Assembly: GCF_016919405.1 (NCBI RefSeq) | Contig: NZ_CP070352.1 | Location: 1,426,001-1,490,000 of the forward strand | Reading direction: 5' to 3' | Source of the DNA: Ensifer sp. PDNC004 | Lineage (GTDB): Bacteria > Pseudomonadota > Alphaproteobacteria > Rhizobiales > Rhizobiaceae | DNA: 64,000 nucleotides | The notes under the pieces: model-generated | The model's database searches: none | The model's input: the letters and a program-made list of their open reading frames with translations, nothing else | What the model was told of the DNA's origin: nothing | In this document: piece after piece, positions 34,831 through 44,300 of the stretch | Position numbering within the stretch: position 1 is the first letter of the stretch | How the letters are laid out: each line of letters begins with the position of its first letter | Position numbers and translations under genes: made by a program

Positions 34831-34852
34831 GGGGAGGACGATGGTCCTCCCC
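34831..34852. terminator. Hairpin after the small lipoprotein gene
   Basis: GGGGAGGAC at 34831-34839 and GTCCTCCCC at 34844-34852 form a perfect 9-bp stem with a GATG loop, 16 bases beyond the stop of the minus-strand small lipoprotein gene. It is a probable transcription end, although no T tract follows. Confidence 0.65.
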
Positions 34853-34867
34853 GAACCAAGGTCAGAA

Positions 34868-34999
34868 TTATTTGTAAACGGGCGCCGGTTCTGCCGCCAC
34901 GGGTGGCGGGGCCTTGCCTTTGCCTTTGCCGATGGTTCCGCACGCCGCGAGGCTGGCGACGGAAAGCAACGCAACTGTAACGATTAGGATTCTGCTCAT
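34868..34999 (-). CDS. Small entericidin-like lipoprotein (43 residues)
   Basis: A short gene with a clear reading. MSRILIVTVALLSVASLAAC forms a lipoprotein signal with lipobox LAAC, then comes GTIGKGKGKAPPPV and a Pro/Ala tail ending VYK and TAA. AGAGGAAAGGA lies upstream of the ATG, and a hairpin follows the stop. The form (tiny, lipidated, Lys/Gly then Pro-rich) is like entericidins and other small rhizobial outer-membrane lipoproteins, but no function can be assigned. It is followed downstream on the same strand by the hypothetical lipoprotein gene. Confidence 0.72.
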   Translation of the reverse strand: MSRILIVTVALLSVASLAACGTIGKGKGKAPPPVAAEPAPVYK

Positions 35000-35188
35000 C
35001 AATATGTCCTTTCCTCTGTGGTCGGAATGGTTATTCGAAGGCAACGATTACAGTATTAGTAGCAATTCACGATTCGGCCTAGTGCGGAAAGAGCACACTC
35101 CCTGTCCGCTTTATCGTTACCAAAATCCAAACTGTGTTTCGGAACATTCCCGCCCTACTCCAATACGGAAGGGAGATAGCGTACGTTA

Positions 35189-35776
35189 TCAAATGATCAA
35201 TACCGGAGTTCCAACTGGTGTCCGTGCGTAGAGATCGACTATGTCATCATTGGTTAGACGTATGCAGCCGTTCGAAACTGCCTGTCCTATAGTCCAGGGT
35301 GCATTCGTGCCGTGGAGCCGGAACTTGGTGTCCTGGCCGTTGCGATAAAGGTATAGAGCCGACGCGCCCAAAGGGTTGTGAGGGCCGCCTGTAACGCCGC
35401 CGGCGTATTGCGCCAGTTCCGGTTTGCGTCGGATCATGCTTGCGGTCGGCGTCCATGATGGCCACTCAGCCTTGCGACCGACGATGGCTCGCCCTTTGAG
35501 TGTGAGCCCTTCCTGCCCGACGCCGATCCCGTAACGCATCGCCCATCCGCCGTTTTCGATCGAATAGAGGTAGCGTTGCGATGTATCGACGAGGATTGTT
35601 CCGGCCGGTTCTTTGCCGTCGTACCGGACGTGTCTCTTTCGGTAGCGTGGATCCACACCCGGTGTGCCACCGTACAGCGATGGGAACGAAACGCCCTGCC
35701 AGCTTGAACTGCACCCGGCCAGCAAGCCAAGGCTGCTGATGAACAGGGCTCTTCGAGTAATGCGCTGATTGTCCAT
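35189..35776 (-). CDS. L,D-transpeptidase (ErfK/YbiS/YcfS/YnhG family) lipoprotein
   Basis: 195 residues from ATG 35776 (MDNQRITRRALFISSLGLLAGC). The N-terminus carries a twin-arginine-like RR and a lipobox, LAGC. The YkuD domain ends with the catalytic motif HGTNAPWTIGQAVSNGCIRL, with the nucleophilic Cys in SNGCIRL. It cross-links peptidoglycan (3-3) or attaches proteins to it in the periplasm. Rhizobia carry many paralogues. An in-frame start 27 bases upstream (35803) is possible. Confidence 0.9.
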   Translation of the reverse strand: MDNQRITRRALFISSLGLLAGCSSSWQGVSFPSLYGGTPGVDPRYRKRHVRYDGKEPAGTILVDTSQRYLYSIENGGWAMRYGIGVGQEGLTLKGRAIVGRKAEWPSWTPTASMIRRKPELAQYAGGVTGGPHNPLGASALYLYRNGQDTKFRLHGTNAPWTIGQAVSNGCIRLTNDDIVDLYARTPVGTPVLII

Positions 35777-35803
35777 CTTTACCTGCTGAGAAAAATGGTA
35801 CAC

Positions 35804-36112
35804 CCCGACTCGCTTTTAGCATTACAATATTTGCCGGCAAAGTTCCGATCAGTCAAACTAAACCATGCGTCAGCCTATGCGGTCGGGACAGGAGATATTT
35901 ATGCACGTTCCGCGGGAAAGTCTGCGCAAGAGTGATGTATTCGTGCGGACGAATCTGGATCGTTCTCGGAAATCTCATTAAAAGTGCTGGTGTTTTTCGC
36001 GTCTTTCTGTGGACGGTGGGTCGATAAATCTGTGCCTCGCATCGAATGCATGAAATGATTTGCGATGTCGCACACGCTCGGTTGGTCGAGCGTGACAACT
36101 GGAAATGACGGT
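35804..36112. promoter_or_regulatory. AT-richer intergenic region with a possible small ORF
   Basis: 309 bases whose AT content is higher than the flanking genes. It holds the promoter of the minus-strand L,D-transpeptidase gene, the promoter of the plus-strand SDR, and a candidate 26-codon ORF described separately. Confidence 0.45.
35901..35981 (+). CDS. Possible 26-residue small protein
   Basis: ACAGGAG at 35888-35894 lies 6 bases before an ATG opening a 26-codon frame (MHVPRESLRKSDVFVRTNLD and six more residues, TAA). The product is short, basic and polar, without a membrane or export signal. The ribosome binding site is one of the best in this part of the window, which is why it is listed. 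No known family is recognised. It could also be a leader peptide for the SDR gene that starts 132 bases further on. Confidence 0.42.
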   Translation: MHVPRESLRKSDVFVRTNLDRSRKSH

Positions 36113-36868
36113 ATGAATTTAGGCTTCACTGGCAAAGTCGCTGTGGTGACCGGCGCCGGTTCAGGAATCGGCGCGGCCGTATGCCGGCAACTCGCGGCCG
36201 AGGGCGCGGAAGTCATTGCTGCCGATGTCGATGCCGACGCAGTGCGTCTCGTCGTCGAAGATATTTGCGCGAATGGAGGCAAGGCCCATCACGTCGCGCT
36301 TGATGTCGCCGATTCTGCCGCCGTCGAAAAGCTGGTGAACTACGCCGTTCAGACCTGTGGTGGCCTGCATCTCGCAGTCAACAATGCCGGGATCGACGGC
36401 GTGCGCAAGGCAACCGCCGACTATCCAATCGACAGCTGGCACGCGCTGATGGACGTCAACCTTCACGGCGTTTTCTATTGCATGAAATACGAGATCGCGG
36501 CCATGGCGGCGCAGGGTGGCGGCGCGATCGTAAACACGACGTCCATTCTCGGTTCCGTCGCTCTGCCGACAGCCGCCGCCTACACGGCGGCCAAGCACGC
36601 TGTGGTCGGGCTGACGAAGGCCGCTGCGATCGAGTACGCCCGTAGCGGTATCCGCATCAATGCGGTGGCGCCCGGCTGGATCGACACGCCGCTATCGGGC
36701 GAAAATGCCGACGTGTCCAGCAGCCGGCGTATGATGTCGCTGCAGCCGATGGGACGCCGTGGCACGCCGCAGGAAGTGGCGGCCCTGATCTGTTTCCTGT
36801 TGTCGGAACAGGCAAGCTTCATCACGGGAAGCGTTCACCTCGTCGATGGCGCCTACACCGCTCACTAG
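36113..36868 (+). CDS. SDR family oxidoreductase (glucose/3-oxoacyl dehydrogenase-like)
   Basis: 251 residues. Motifs are VVTGAGSGIGAAVCRQLA (about 9-26), NNAGIDG, Ser in NTTSILGS, YTAAK (catalytic Tyr and Lys) and VAPGWIDTPLS. It is a classical SDR that reduces or oxidises an unknown carbonyl or alcohol. ATG 36113 (MNLGFTGKVAVVTG) is preferred; an ATG at 36065 is in frame. It lies upstream of the LacI gene, with the tandem AAACGTTT operators between them, so it may be part of the same metabolic set. Confidence 0.87.
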   Translation: MNLGFTGKVAVVTGAGSGIGAAVCRQLAAEGAEVIAADVDADAVRLVVEDICANGGKAHHVALDVADSAAVEKLVNYAVQTCGGLHLAVNNAGIDGVRKATADYPIDSWHALMDVNLHGVFYCMKYEIAAMAAQGGGAIVNTTSILGSVALPTAAAYTAAKHAVVGLTKAAAIEYARSGIRINAVAPGWIDTPLSGENADVSSSRRMMSLQPMGRRGTPQEVAALICFLLSEQASFITGSVHLVDGAYTAH

Positions 36869-36958
36869 CGGGCCGCGCACGCACCGTTCCAACCCCTCCC
36901 GTTGTTCAGGGCGCGCAGACGCGCGTCCGGCGTCGCGTAGCGTTTGCTGTGTGACAGG

Positions 36959-36993
36959 AATAAAAACGTTTTTATTTTTCTTGAAAACGTTTT
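36959..36993. promoter_or_regulatory. Tandem LacI-type operators upstream of the first LacI gene
   Basis: AATAAAAACGTTTTTATT (36959-36976) is a perfect 18-base palindrome. A second copy with the core AAAACGTTTT (36984-36993) is centred 21 bases further, two helical turns away. CG-centred palindromes of this kind are the classical LacI/GalR-family operator form. They lie 53-87 bases before the LacI start, so autoregulation is expected. Confidence 0.82.
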
Positions 36994-37045
36994 TATTGGC
37001 TGTTACCTCTGGTCTCCAGGAGAAGGCCTAAGCCTGGGAGGGTGC

Positions 37046-38119
37046 ATGGCGGCTGAGATGCACAGGGCGCGACGCACACCGACGCCGACGATCAAGACCC
37101 TGGCGGAGATGACCGGCTATTCCATTGCCACGATCTCCAAGGCCCTGCGTGAATCGCCCGTGGTTGCGCCCGCGACCAGAGACATCATCTACAAGGCGGC
37201 ACGCGAAGTCGGCTACCAAGCCAACGCTCGCGGCATGGCGCTTCGCACCGGCAAGAGTTTTCAGGCGGCCGTGCTGATGCCGGTGACCGCGGCGCGCGAC
37301 TATGAATGGGACGGCGTCGAATACACCCAGACCCTGAGCGGCATCAGTCAGGCGCTCGAAGGCACCGACTACCGCATGTCCGTGCATGTCATCCGCGATG
37401 CCGCCGATGGCGCGGATGCGGCGCGCCGCATCGTCGACCAGGGGCTTGCCGACGGGCTGATCTTCTCCGGCATCCTCGCCGACGATCCGCGCATCGATCT
37501 GCTCGTCGGCGAGGATTTCCCCTTCGTCTCGATGGGACGTTGCCGCGGGGATCTCGACTATGCCCATGTCGACATCGACAACGAATGGGCCGCGCATGCG
37601 GCGACCGCGCGGCTGATCGCCGGCGGCCACCGGCGGATCGCGCTGGTCAATCCGGAACGGCGGCTTTCCTACGCGCTCGACAGGATCGACGGCTTTGTCC
37701 GGGCGTTTCGCGAGGTCGGCCTGGAAACCCCGACGGATCTGATTGCCGAGGGTGATCTCTCGACCCATTTCGGACGGAAGACGGTGACCGATTTCCTGCA
37801 ATTCGACGACGCGCCGACCGCCTTCGTCTGCATCAACGAATCCACCACGCTCGGCGTGCTCTCGGGCCTCGGCAGCCTCGGGCGCCAGGTCGGCGTCGAT
37901 GTCGATGTCATCGCCTATGACGACATCAATGTCAGCGCCTATTTCACGCCACCGATCACCACTTTCTATCAGCCGATCGAGGTGCTTGGTCGCACGCTCG
38001 GTCAATTCCTGCTGCGCCGTATGGAGGGGGAGGACCCCAAGGTGCTGAGGCAGGTCTTCCGGCCGACGCTGATTGAGCGCCAACCCGACAATCTCGGCGG
38101 CCGTCTAATCCAAAACTAA
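37046..38119 (+). CDS. LacI-family transcriptional regulator (first of two)
   Basis: 357 residues. The HTH is TPTIKTLAEMTGYSIATISKAL with hinge YQANARGMALRTGK, then a periplasmic-binding-like effector domain of two lobes (AAVLMPVTAARDYEWDGVEY, HVDIDNEWAAHAA, AFVCINESTTLGVL). ATG 37046 is chosen; a longer frame would run across the operators. It is followed after 19 bases by an amino-acid transporter binding protein on the same strand, so it likely controls 36113-44335. The closest relative in the window is the regulator at 50453, with which it shares the HTH sequence pattern and the effector-domain signature. Confidence 0.92.
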   Translation: MAAEMHRARRTPTPTIKTLAEMTGYSIATISKALRESPVVAPATRDIIYKAAREVGYQANARGMALRTGKSFQAAVLMPVTAARDYEWDGVEYTQTLSGISQALEGTDYRMSVHVIRDAADGADAARRIVDQGLADGLIFSGILADDPRIDLLVGEDFPFVSMGRCRGDLDYAHVDIDNEWAAHAATARLIAGGHRRIALVNPERRLSYALDRIDGFVRAFREVGLETPTDLIAEGDLSTHFGRKTVTDFLQFDDAPTAFVCINESTTLGVLSGLGSLGRQVGVDVDVIAYDDINVSAYFTPPITTFYQPIEVLGRTLGQFLLRRMEGEDPKVLRQVFRPTLIERQPDNLGGRLIQN

Positions 38120-38138
38120 TCATCCAAGGAGGAGAACC

Positions 38139-38885
38139 ATGAAAAAACTGATGATTGCCCTGGCCATTGCGGCCCTTGCTTCGAGCGTATCGCACGCCGC
38201 CGATCTCGGCGGCAAGCTCTTGAAGGTCGGCTCCGACACGACCTCGCCGCCGATGGAAAGCATCGATCCGGCAACCGGACAGGTCGTCGGCTTCGACGTC
38301 GATGTCGTCAATGCCGTCTGCGCCAAGATCAACTGCCAGGCCGAATTCATCACCACCGGCTGGGACGGCATCTTCGCAGCCCTCGACCAGGGCAGCTTCG
38401 ACCTTGTCGCATCGGGCGTCTCGATCACCGAGGAACGCAAGAAGGCGATGGACTTTTCCGACCCTTACATCGTCAACAGTCAGGCCGTGCTGATGCGTGC
38501 TGACGACCAGGGCATCACGCTCGACGCCTTCAAGGACGCCGGCAGGAAGCTTTCGGCCCAGGCCAACACCACCGACGCCCAGGTTGCCGAAAGCGTCGTC
38601 GGCAAGGAGAACGTCGCCGCCTACGACACGTTCAGCGCCGCGATCATCGCGCTCAAGAACAAGGACGTCGACGGCGTCGTCATCAACGGCGCCAATGCGG
38701 CTGCCTACGAGCGCGAGTTCGCGGGCGAGCTCGTCGTTGCCATCAAGGATCTCGAATCCGATCCGCTCGGCCTCGTCTTCCGCAAGGGCGACGAAAACGT
38801 CGCGGCCTTCAACGAAGGCCTGAAGATGATCAAGGACGACGGCACGCTCGACCAGCTGATCAGCAAATACTGGGGCCTCAAGTAA
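38139..38885 (+). CDS. Polar amino-acid ABC transporter substrate-binding protein
   Basis: 248 residues of the SBP_bac_3 family. The signal peptide MKKLMIALAIAALASSVSHA is followed by the mature start ADLGGKLLKVGSD. Ligand-binding landmarks include MESIDPATGQVVGFDVDVV, FDLVASGVSITEERKKAMDFS and QANTTDAQVAESV. GGAGGAG precedes the start. It captures an amino acid or related amine in the periplasm. The next gene encodes the permease, but no polar amino-acid ATPase is nearby. Given the kinase/lyase fusion downstream, a hydroxylated amino acid or amino alcohol ligand is plausible. Confidence 0.92.
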   Translation: MKKLMIALAIAALASSVSHAADLGGKLLKVGSDTTSPPMESIDPATGQVVGFDVDVVNAVCAKINCQAEFITTGWDGIFAALDQGSFDLVASGVSITEERKKAMDFSDPYIVNSQAVLMRADDQGITLDAFKDAGRKLSAQANTTDAQVAESVVGKENVAAYDTFSAAIIALKNKDVDGVVINGANAAAYEREFAGELVVAIKDLESDPLGLVFRKGDENVAAFNEGLKMIKDDGTLDQLISKYWGLK

Positions 38886-38905
38886 GCCTTTGAAATCGAT
38901 CGGAT

Positions 38906-38926
38906 CCGGAGCGTGCCGCGCTCCGG
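38906..38926 (+). terminator. Hairpin between binding protein and permease genes
   Basis: CCGGAGCG at 38906-38913 and CGCTCCGG at 38919-38926 form an 8-bp stem with a 5-base loop, 20 bases after the binding-protein stop. It is probably a partial terminator that keeps the binding protein in excess. Confidence 0.6.
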
Positions 38927-38963
38927 GTCGTCTGTTTGTCTGTCCTGTGCCCCGGAGGAATGA

Positions 38964-40619
38964 ATGTCGTTCCTGAGAAGCGTGCGTCCGAGCAATCTGA
39001 TCATCCTGACCGCGCTGCCCTTCATCATCTATCTGTTCATCTCCTCCGGCGACTATCAGCGCTCGCTGCGGGCGATTCTCGGTGTCGAGAACGGCTCGTC
39101 GGCCTTCGTGCCGGGCTTTCTGGCGCTCGCGATCGCGTTTACCTCGGGCATCGCCGTGCTCGTGTTCTCGCGCGCCAAGGCGCCGCGCCCGCGGCTTGCG
39201 AACGTTGCGGCGCTGCTCAATCTGGCTGCCGCCGCCGTTCTCGTCATCGGCCACAACATCCACCCCTTCATCGCATCCGTCGTCGCCAACGGCGTCGATC
39301 CGTTCAAGTCGACGCTGATCGTCAAGGGCGTGACGCCCCGGCAGTTGACGGAAGCCGCGGACCTGATGGTGCAGGGCGTCGAAGCCTGGCTGTTCCCCGC
39401 CTATCTCGCCGTCACGCTGATCGGCCTCGGGCTTCATTTCCTGAGCGGCCGTCCGGATGCCCCTTCCGACGGAAAGGCGCGTCGCGTCGCCCGCTGGATC
39501 CTTGGTCTCACCAATGGCGCCGGTTTGGTTTTCGTCTTCTTCTTCGCCCATATCGCCTTTGCGGCCGGGGTCGCGACCACCATCCGCGCCGCGATCGCCG
39601 CCTATATCCTGGCGGCGCTCATGGGTCTTGTCTGGGTCGGGCTGCTGCAACTGCATTCAACAGTTAGAACCAGCCTCTATTTTGCCATTGCCACCCTTGT
39701 GCTGGCGGTTGCGGCCGGCTGGTTCCTGATGCAGCCGCGCGACACCTACGTGCTCGCCGGCACGCTTGAGGGCAAGGTCGGCATCGTCACCAACACGCCG
39801 GCGGGCCTGATCAGCGCGGTGCGCTTCGGCCAGTATGACGGTGCGCCGCAGACGGAAACGCCGGTGCGCACCTTCGTCGGCCCGGCCGAGGCGCTCGCCT
39901 CGATTGCCAAGGGTGAGGGCGTTTCAGGTGCCCTGCTGCCGGCCGCTTCCGCGCCCGCCGACATGCCCGTCCTCTGGAAGACCGAGGCGCTGAACGATCG
40001 CGATCGTGCCGCCGGTGTCACCGTCGCCGTGCTTGCGATCATACTTGGTCTCTTGACCTTCGGCGGCTATCTGCATCAGCGCCATCCGCTGGCGATCGGC
40101 TCGGAGTTCATCGTCGATACGATCCGCGGCATCCCCATGCTGGTGATCGTGCTCTATGTGGGCTTGCCCTTAAGCGGGGCGCTCAAGGACGCGACACAAG
40201 GCGTGCTCGATCCACCAAACCTGATGCGCGGCATCGTCGCCATGGCGCTCGCCTATTCGGCCTATCTCGCCGAAATCTTCCGCTCGGGCATCAACGCGAT
40301 CCCGGTCGGCCAGATAGAGGCGGCGCGCAGCATCGGTCTCAACCGCTGGCAGACGGCGCGCCTCGTCGTGCTGCCGCAGGCCTTCCGCATCATCATTCCG
40401 CCGCTCGGCAACGAACTGATCGCGATCCTCAAAGACACGTCGCTCTTGTCGATCCTGTCGATCCGCGACATCACCCAGCGCATGCGCGAGTTCCAATCGG
40501 CAAGCTTCCTGCCGTTTGCACCCTACAACTCGGCGGCGATCTTCTACATCTTCCTGACGCTGGCTGCCGCCAGCCTCGTCAACATGGTCGAGCGGAAATA
40601 TGACATCAAGCACCGCTAG
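38964..40619 (+). CDS. Polar amino-acid ABC transporter permease with long N-terminal extension
   Basis: 551 residues, more than twice the usual length. The last 190 residues form the ordinary permease: SEFIVDTIRGIPMLVIVLYV, then the EAA loop EAARSIGLNRWQTARLVVLPQ. The first ~250 residues contain about seven extra hydrophobic segments. They are followed by a soluble stretch (about 255-345) beginning TYVLAGTLEGKVGIVTNTPAG that may fold into a small sensor-like or partial binding domain. Such extended permeases occur sporadically. It uses the binding protein at 38139. Its last 20 bases overlap the next SDR start. Confidence 0.87.
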   Translation: MSFLRSVRPSNLIILTALPFIIYLFISSGDYQRSLRAILGVENGSSAFVPGFLALAIAFTSGIAVLVFSRAKAPRPRLANVAALLNLAAAAVLVIGHNIHPFIASVVANGVDPFKSTLIVKGVTPRQLTEAADLMVQGVEAWLFPAYLAVTLIGLGLHFLSGRPDAPSDGKARRVARWILGLTNGAGLVFVFFFAHIAFAAGVATTIRAAIAAYILAALMGLVWVGLLQLHSTVRTSLYFAIATLVLAVAAGWFLMQPRDTYVLAGTLEGKVGIVTNTPAGLISAVRFGQYDGAPQTETPVRTFVGPAEALASIAKGEGVSGALLPAASAPADMPVLWKTEALNDRDRAAGVTVAVLAIILGLLTFGGYLHQRHPLAIGSEFIVDTIRGIPMLVIVLYVGLPLSGALKDATQGVLDPPNLMRGIVAMALAYSAYLAEIFRSGINAIPVGQIEAARSIGLNRWQTARLVVLPQAFRIIIPPLGNELIAILKDTSLLSILSIRDITQRMREFQSASFLPFAPYNSAAIFYIFLTLAAASLVNMVERKYDIKHR

Positions 40620-41292
40620 ACCCCGCACGGTGTTGATCACGGGAACCTCCCGCGGCCTCGGCGCGGAACTCGCGCGGCTTTACGTCGAAGACGGCTGGCG
40701 GGTGATTGCCTGCCAGCGGAGGCCGATCTCGAGCGAAGGTTCGACGGAACGGCTGGCGCTCGATGTTGCCGATGCGGCATCGATCGACGCCCTTGGGCGG
40801 TCGCTCCAGGGCGTTGCGATCGACCTGCTGATCAACAACGCGGCCGTGCGCGGCGATGTCGGGGGCCTTGCGACGCTTGAACCGGGCGATTTTCTCGACG
40901 TGATGCGCGTCAATGCGCTGGCGCCGCTCTTGGTGACGCGGGCGCTGCTTCCGAACCTGTGCGCCGGCAAACAGCCTGTCGTCGCCAATATCAGCAGCCG
41001 GGCCGGGTCGCTCGCCGAAGGCACGCTCGACGATGATGACGGCGACTATGCCTACCGCTGCTCCAAGGCGGCGCTGAACATGGCGACGGTCAAGCTTGCC
41101 CAGGATCTGAAGCGCGACGGGATTTCCGTCGTTTCGCTGCATCCGGGCTGGGTGCAGACGGACATGGGCGGCAGCGAGGCCGTCGTTTCGGTGGCTCAAA
41201 GTGCGACCGGGTTGAAGGCGATCATCGACCGCACAGGTTTGGCCGATAGCGGCAGTTTCCGCGCCTATGACGGGCGCCGGGTTTCGTGGTGA
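40600..41292 (+). CDS. SDR family oxidoreductase (carbonyl reductase-like)
   Basis: 230 residues. The motif TVLITGTSRGLGAELARLY is near residue 10. NNAAVRG, Ser in VANISSRAGS, YRCSK (Tyr/Lys) and HPGWVQTDMGG mark the sniffer/CsgA-like branch. It overlaps the permease end by 20 bases and is followed by the fusion gene after 13 bases, so it is firmly in the operon. A PLP phospho-lyase releases an aldehyde or semialdehyde, and this enzyme could reduce it or act on a related step; the cofactor preference is not determined. Confidence 0.86.
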   Translation: MTSSTARPRTVLITGTSRGLGAELARLYVEDGWRVIACQRRPISSEGSTERLALDVADAASIDALGRSLQGVAIDLLINNAAVRGDVGGLATLEPGDFLDVMRVNALAPLLVTRALLPNLCAGKQPVVANISSRAGSLAEGTLDDDDGDYAYRCSKAALNMATVKLAQDLKRDGISVVSLHPGWVQTDMGGSEAVVSVAQSATGLKAIIDRTGLADSGSFRAYDGRRVSW

Positions 41293-41305
41293 CAGGACAG
41301 TGAAT

Positions 41306-44300
41306 ATGGACAGAGATTTGAGAACCGAGCAGGAAATGGCGACGATCCGGGCCTGGCTCACCGAGACCTACGGCATCGAGGCGAGCCTGTCGCCGCTACC
41401 GGGCGAGCACGATCTCAACTATCGCGTCTCCGCCGCCGATGGCCAGGAATACCTGCTGAAACTGCACGCCGCCGGCGATGCGGACGAACTGGACATGCAG
41501 GTGGCTGTGCTCGAACACCTCGCGGCCAAGGCATCGGGCCTGCCGGTCTCGAGGGCGTTTTGTGATCGTTCAGGCGGTGTCACCAGCCGGATCGAACTTC
41601 GGGGTCCGCGCACCGCACGGCTTCTCTCCTGGCTGCCGGGCGATATCTGGGCGAAGGCGCCGCGGCGCGATACGGCAAGCGCCGAAAGCCTCGGGCGCCT
41701 GCTCGCCGGACTTGATCGCAGCCTTGAAGATTTTTCCCATGCCGGTGCCAAGCGGCTCTATGCCTGGGACATCGGCCGCGCCGACATGCACCGCAAGCAT
41801 GTGGAGCTGATCGGCGGTGACGACAAGCGCGAAGCGGTCGATGCGATCCTCGACCGCTTTGCCGCGGCGGTGCTTCCGCGTCTGGCGTCGTGCCCGATGC
41901 AGGTCATTCACAACGACGCCAACGACTATAACGTGCTGCTCGACAAGGACGGAACGGTCAGCGGCCTGCTCGACTTCGGCGATATGGTCGAGACCTGGCG
42001 GGTGATCGAGATCGCGGTCGCTTCCGCCTATGCGCTGATCGGGGCTGCCGATCCGGTCGGCACGGTCGCAGCCCTTGCCGGTGCCTACCACCAGGTCAAT
42101 CCGTTGAGCGAGGCGGAAGTCGAACTGGTCTTCGATCTGGTCATGACCCGCTACGCCGTCAGCATTTGCATGGCGGCAAAGCAGATCCGCGACAATCCCG
42201 AAAATACCTATCTGCTCGTCAGCCAGGAGGATGTCTGGCGCGAACTCAATCGCCTGCAGGGCGAAAACCGTGCAATCGCCATCGCGCGCATCCGCGACGC
42301 CTGCGGTTTCGCACCGATCCCGCAGGCCGCCGCCGTCGTTCGCTGGCTCGAAAAGAACGCGCATGACTTCGCGCCGATCGTTCAGCCCTCGGTCAAAAAG
42401 CCGAAGGTGACGGTGTTCGATTTCTCCGCCTCGGGACCTGAAGCCGCGCAATGGGCAAACCTCGACGCGGCGGAAGCCGAAGCCCGCATCATGGCCCAGA
42501 TCGGCAGCGAGCGTGCCGCCTTCGGCATCGGTATTTACGGCGAGGATCGCGGCATCTATCAGGGTGACGCTTACGAGACATCGGTCGAGGGCGCACGGCG
42601 CTCGGTGCATCTCGGCGTCGACATCTTCGCGCCGGCAGGCGAGCCGGTCTCGGCGCCCTTCGCCGGCACGGTCGCCTTCATTCACGACGACGCGGTCGCC
42701 TTTGGTTTCGGTCCGACCGTTCTGCTGGAACACGAGATCGAAAACGGTGTTCGCTTCTGGACGCTTTACGGTCACCTGTCACGCGACAGCGTTGCCAAGC
42801 TCACCGACGGGCAGGCGATCGCCAAGGGCGAAGTTTTTGCCACCTTCGGTTCCGCTGACGAAAACGGCAACTGGGCGCCGCATCTGCATTTCCAGGTCGT
42901 TACCGATCATCTCGGCCTTGCTGGGCAGATGCACGGCGTCGGCGTGGGTGACCAATGGCAGGTCTGGCGCGAGGTGAGCCCGGATCCGAGCGTCGTGCTT
43001 GGCCTTTCGGTTCCGGTCTCGGTGATCGTGCCGCGCGACAAGCAATTCCTGGTCCGAGAGCGTCATCGCCGCATCGGCCGGTCGTTGAGCATCGCCTATA
43101 GCGCCACCCCCTTGAAGATCGTTGGCGGCGAGGGCGCGCATCTGATCGACGAGGACGGCACGCGCTGGCTCGACATGGTCAACAATGTCTGCCACGTCGG
43201 CCATTGCCACCCGCGCGTCGTCAAGGCAGCGCAGGCGCAGATGAGTAAGCTCAACACCAATTCGCGCTATCTGCACGATTCGTTGGTCGAATACTCCCGT
43301 CGGCTCGCCGCGCAGTTCCCGGACCCGCTCAACGTCTGCTTCTTCGTCAATTCCGGCAGCGAGGCGAACGACCTCGCGATCCGCCTGGCGCGTGCCTATA
43401 CCGGCAACCGCGACATCATCACCGTCGACCACGCCTATCACGGCCATCTGTCGAGCCTGATCGACGTCAGCCCCTACAAGTTCGCCGGCAAGGGCGGCGA
43501 GGGGCAGGCGGCGCATGTGAAGGTCGCCGAAATGCCGGATCTCTATCGCGGGCGCTATCGTTATGGCGACGCGGATGCCGGCCGGAAGTATGCCGAGGAC
43601 GTGCGTAGCCAGGTGGCGGCCCTTGCCGCCGAGGGCCGTCGTCCGGCGCTGTTTTTCAGCGAGGGCATTCTCGGCACCGGCGGTCAGCTGTCGTTGCCGG
43701 ACGGGTATCTGCGCGAAGCCTATGCGCATGTGCGCGCGGCCGGCGGCCTCTGCCTTGCCGATGAGGTGCAGGTCGGCTTCGGTCGCGTCGGCAGCCACAT
43801 GTGGGCGCACGAGTTGCAGGGCGTTACGCCCGATATCGTCACCATGGGCAAGCCGATCGGCAACGGCCACCCGATGGCCGCCGTCGTCACGACCGAGGCG
43901 ATCGCCGCCTCGTTTGCCAACGGCATGGAGTATTTCAACACCTTCGGCGGCAATCCGGTTTCGGCCGAGATCGGCCTTGCGGTGCTCGACGTCATCCGCG
44001 ACGAGCGGCTGATGCACCATTGCCGCGTCGTCGGCGACCGGCTGATGGACGGCGCACGGGCACTCGCTCAAAAGCACGCGATTATCGGCGATGTCAGGGG
44101 GCACGGCCTCTTCAACGGCATCGAGCTGGTGCGCAACCGCGAGACGCTGGAGCCGGCGGCGCGTGAGCTCGATTTCGTCATTGCCGAGATGAAGCGCAAG
44201 CACCGCATTCTCTTGAGCAGCGAGGGACCGCACCACAATGTGCTGAAGGTAAAGCCGCCGGCGCCCTTCAGCGCCGAGGATTGCGACCGCTTCCTCAATG

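Noticed and set aside
34990..36110. Genomic island boundary suggested by lower GC
   Set aside because: The dip is modest and mostly intergenic. There is no tRNA, integrase, insertion sequence or direct repeat at either side.
37956..39656. 566-codon minus-strand open frame over the LacI end, binding protein and permease
   Set aside because: Antisense to three confident genes; no domain or start signal.
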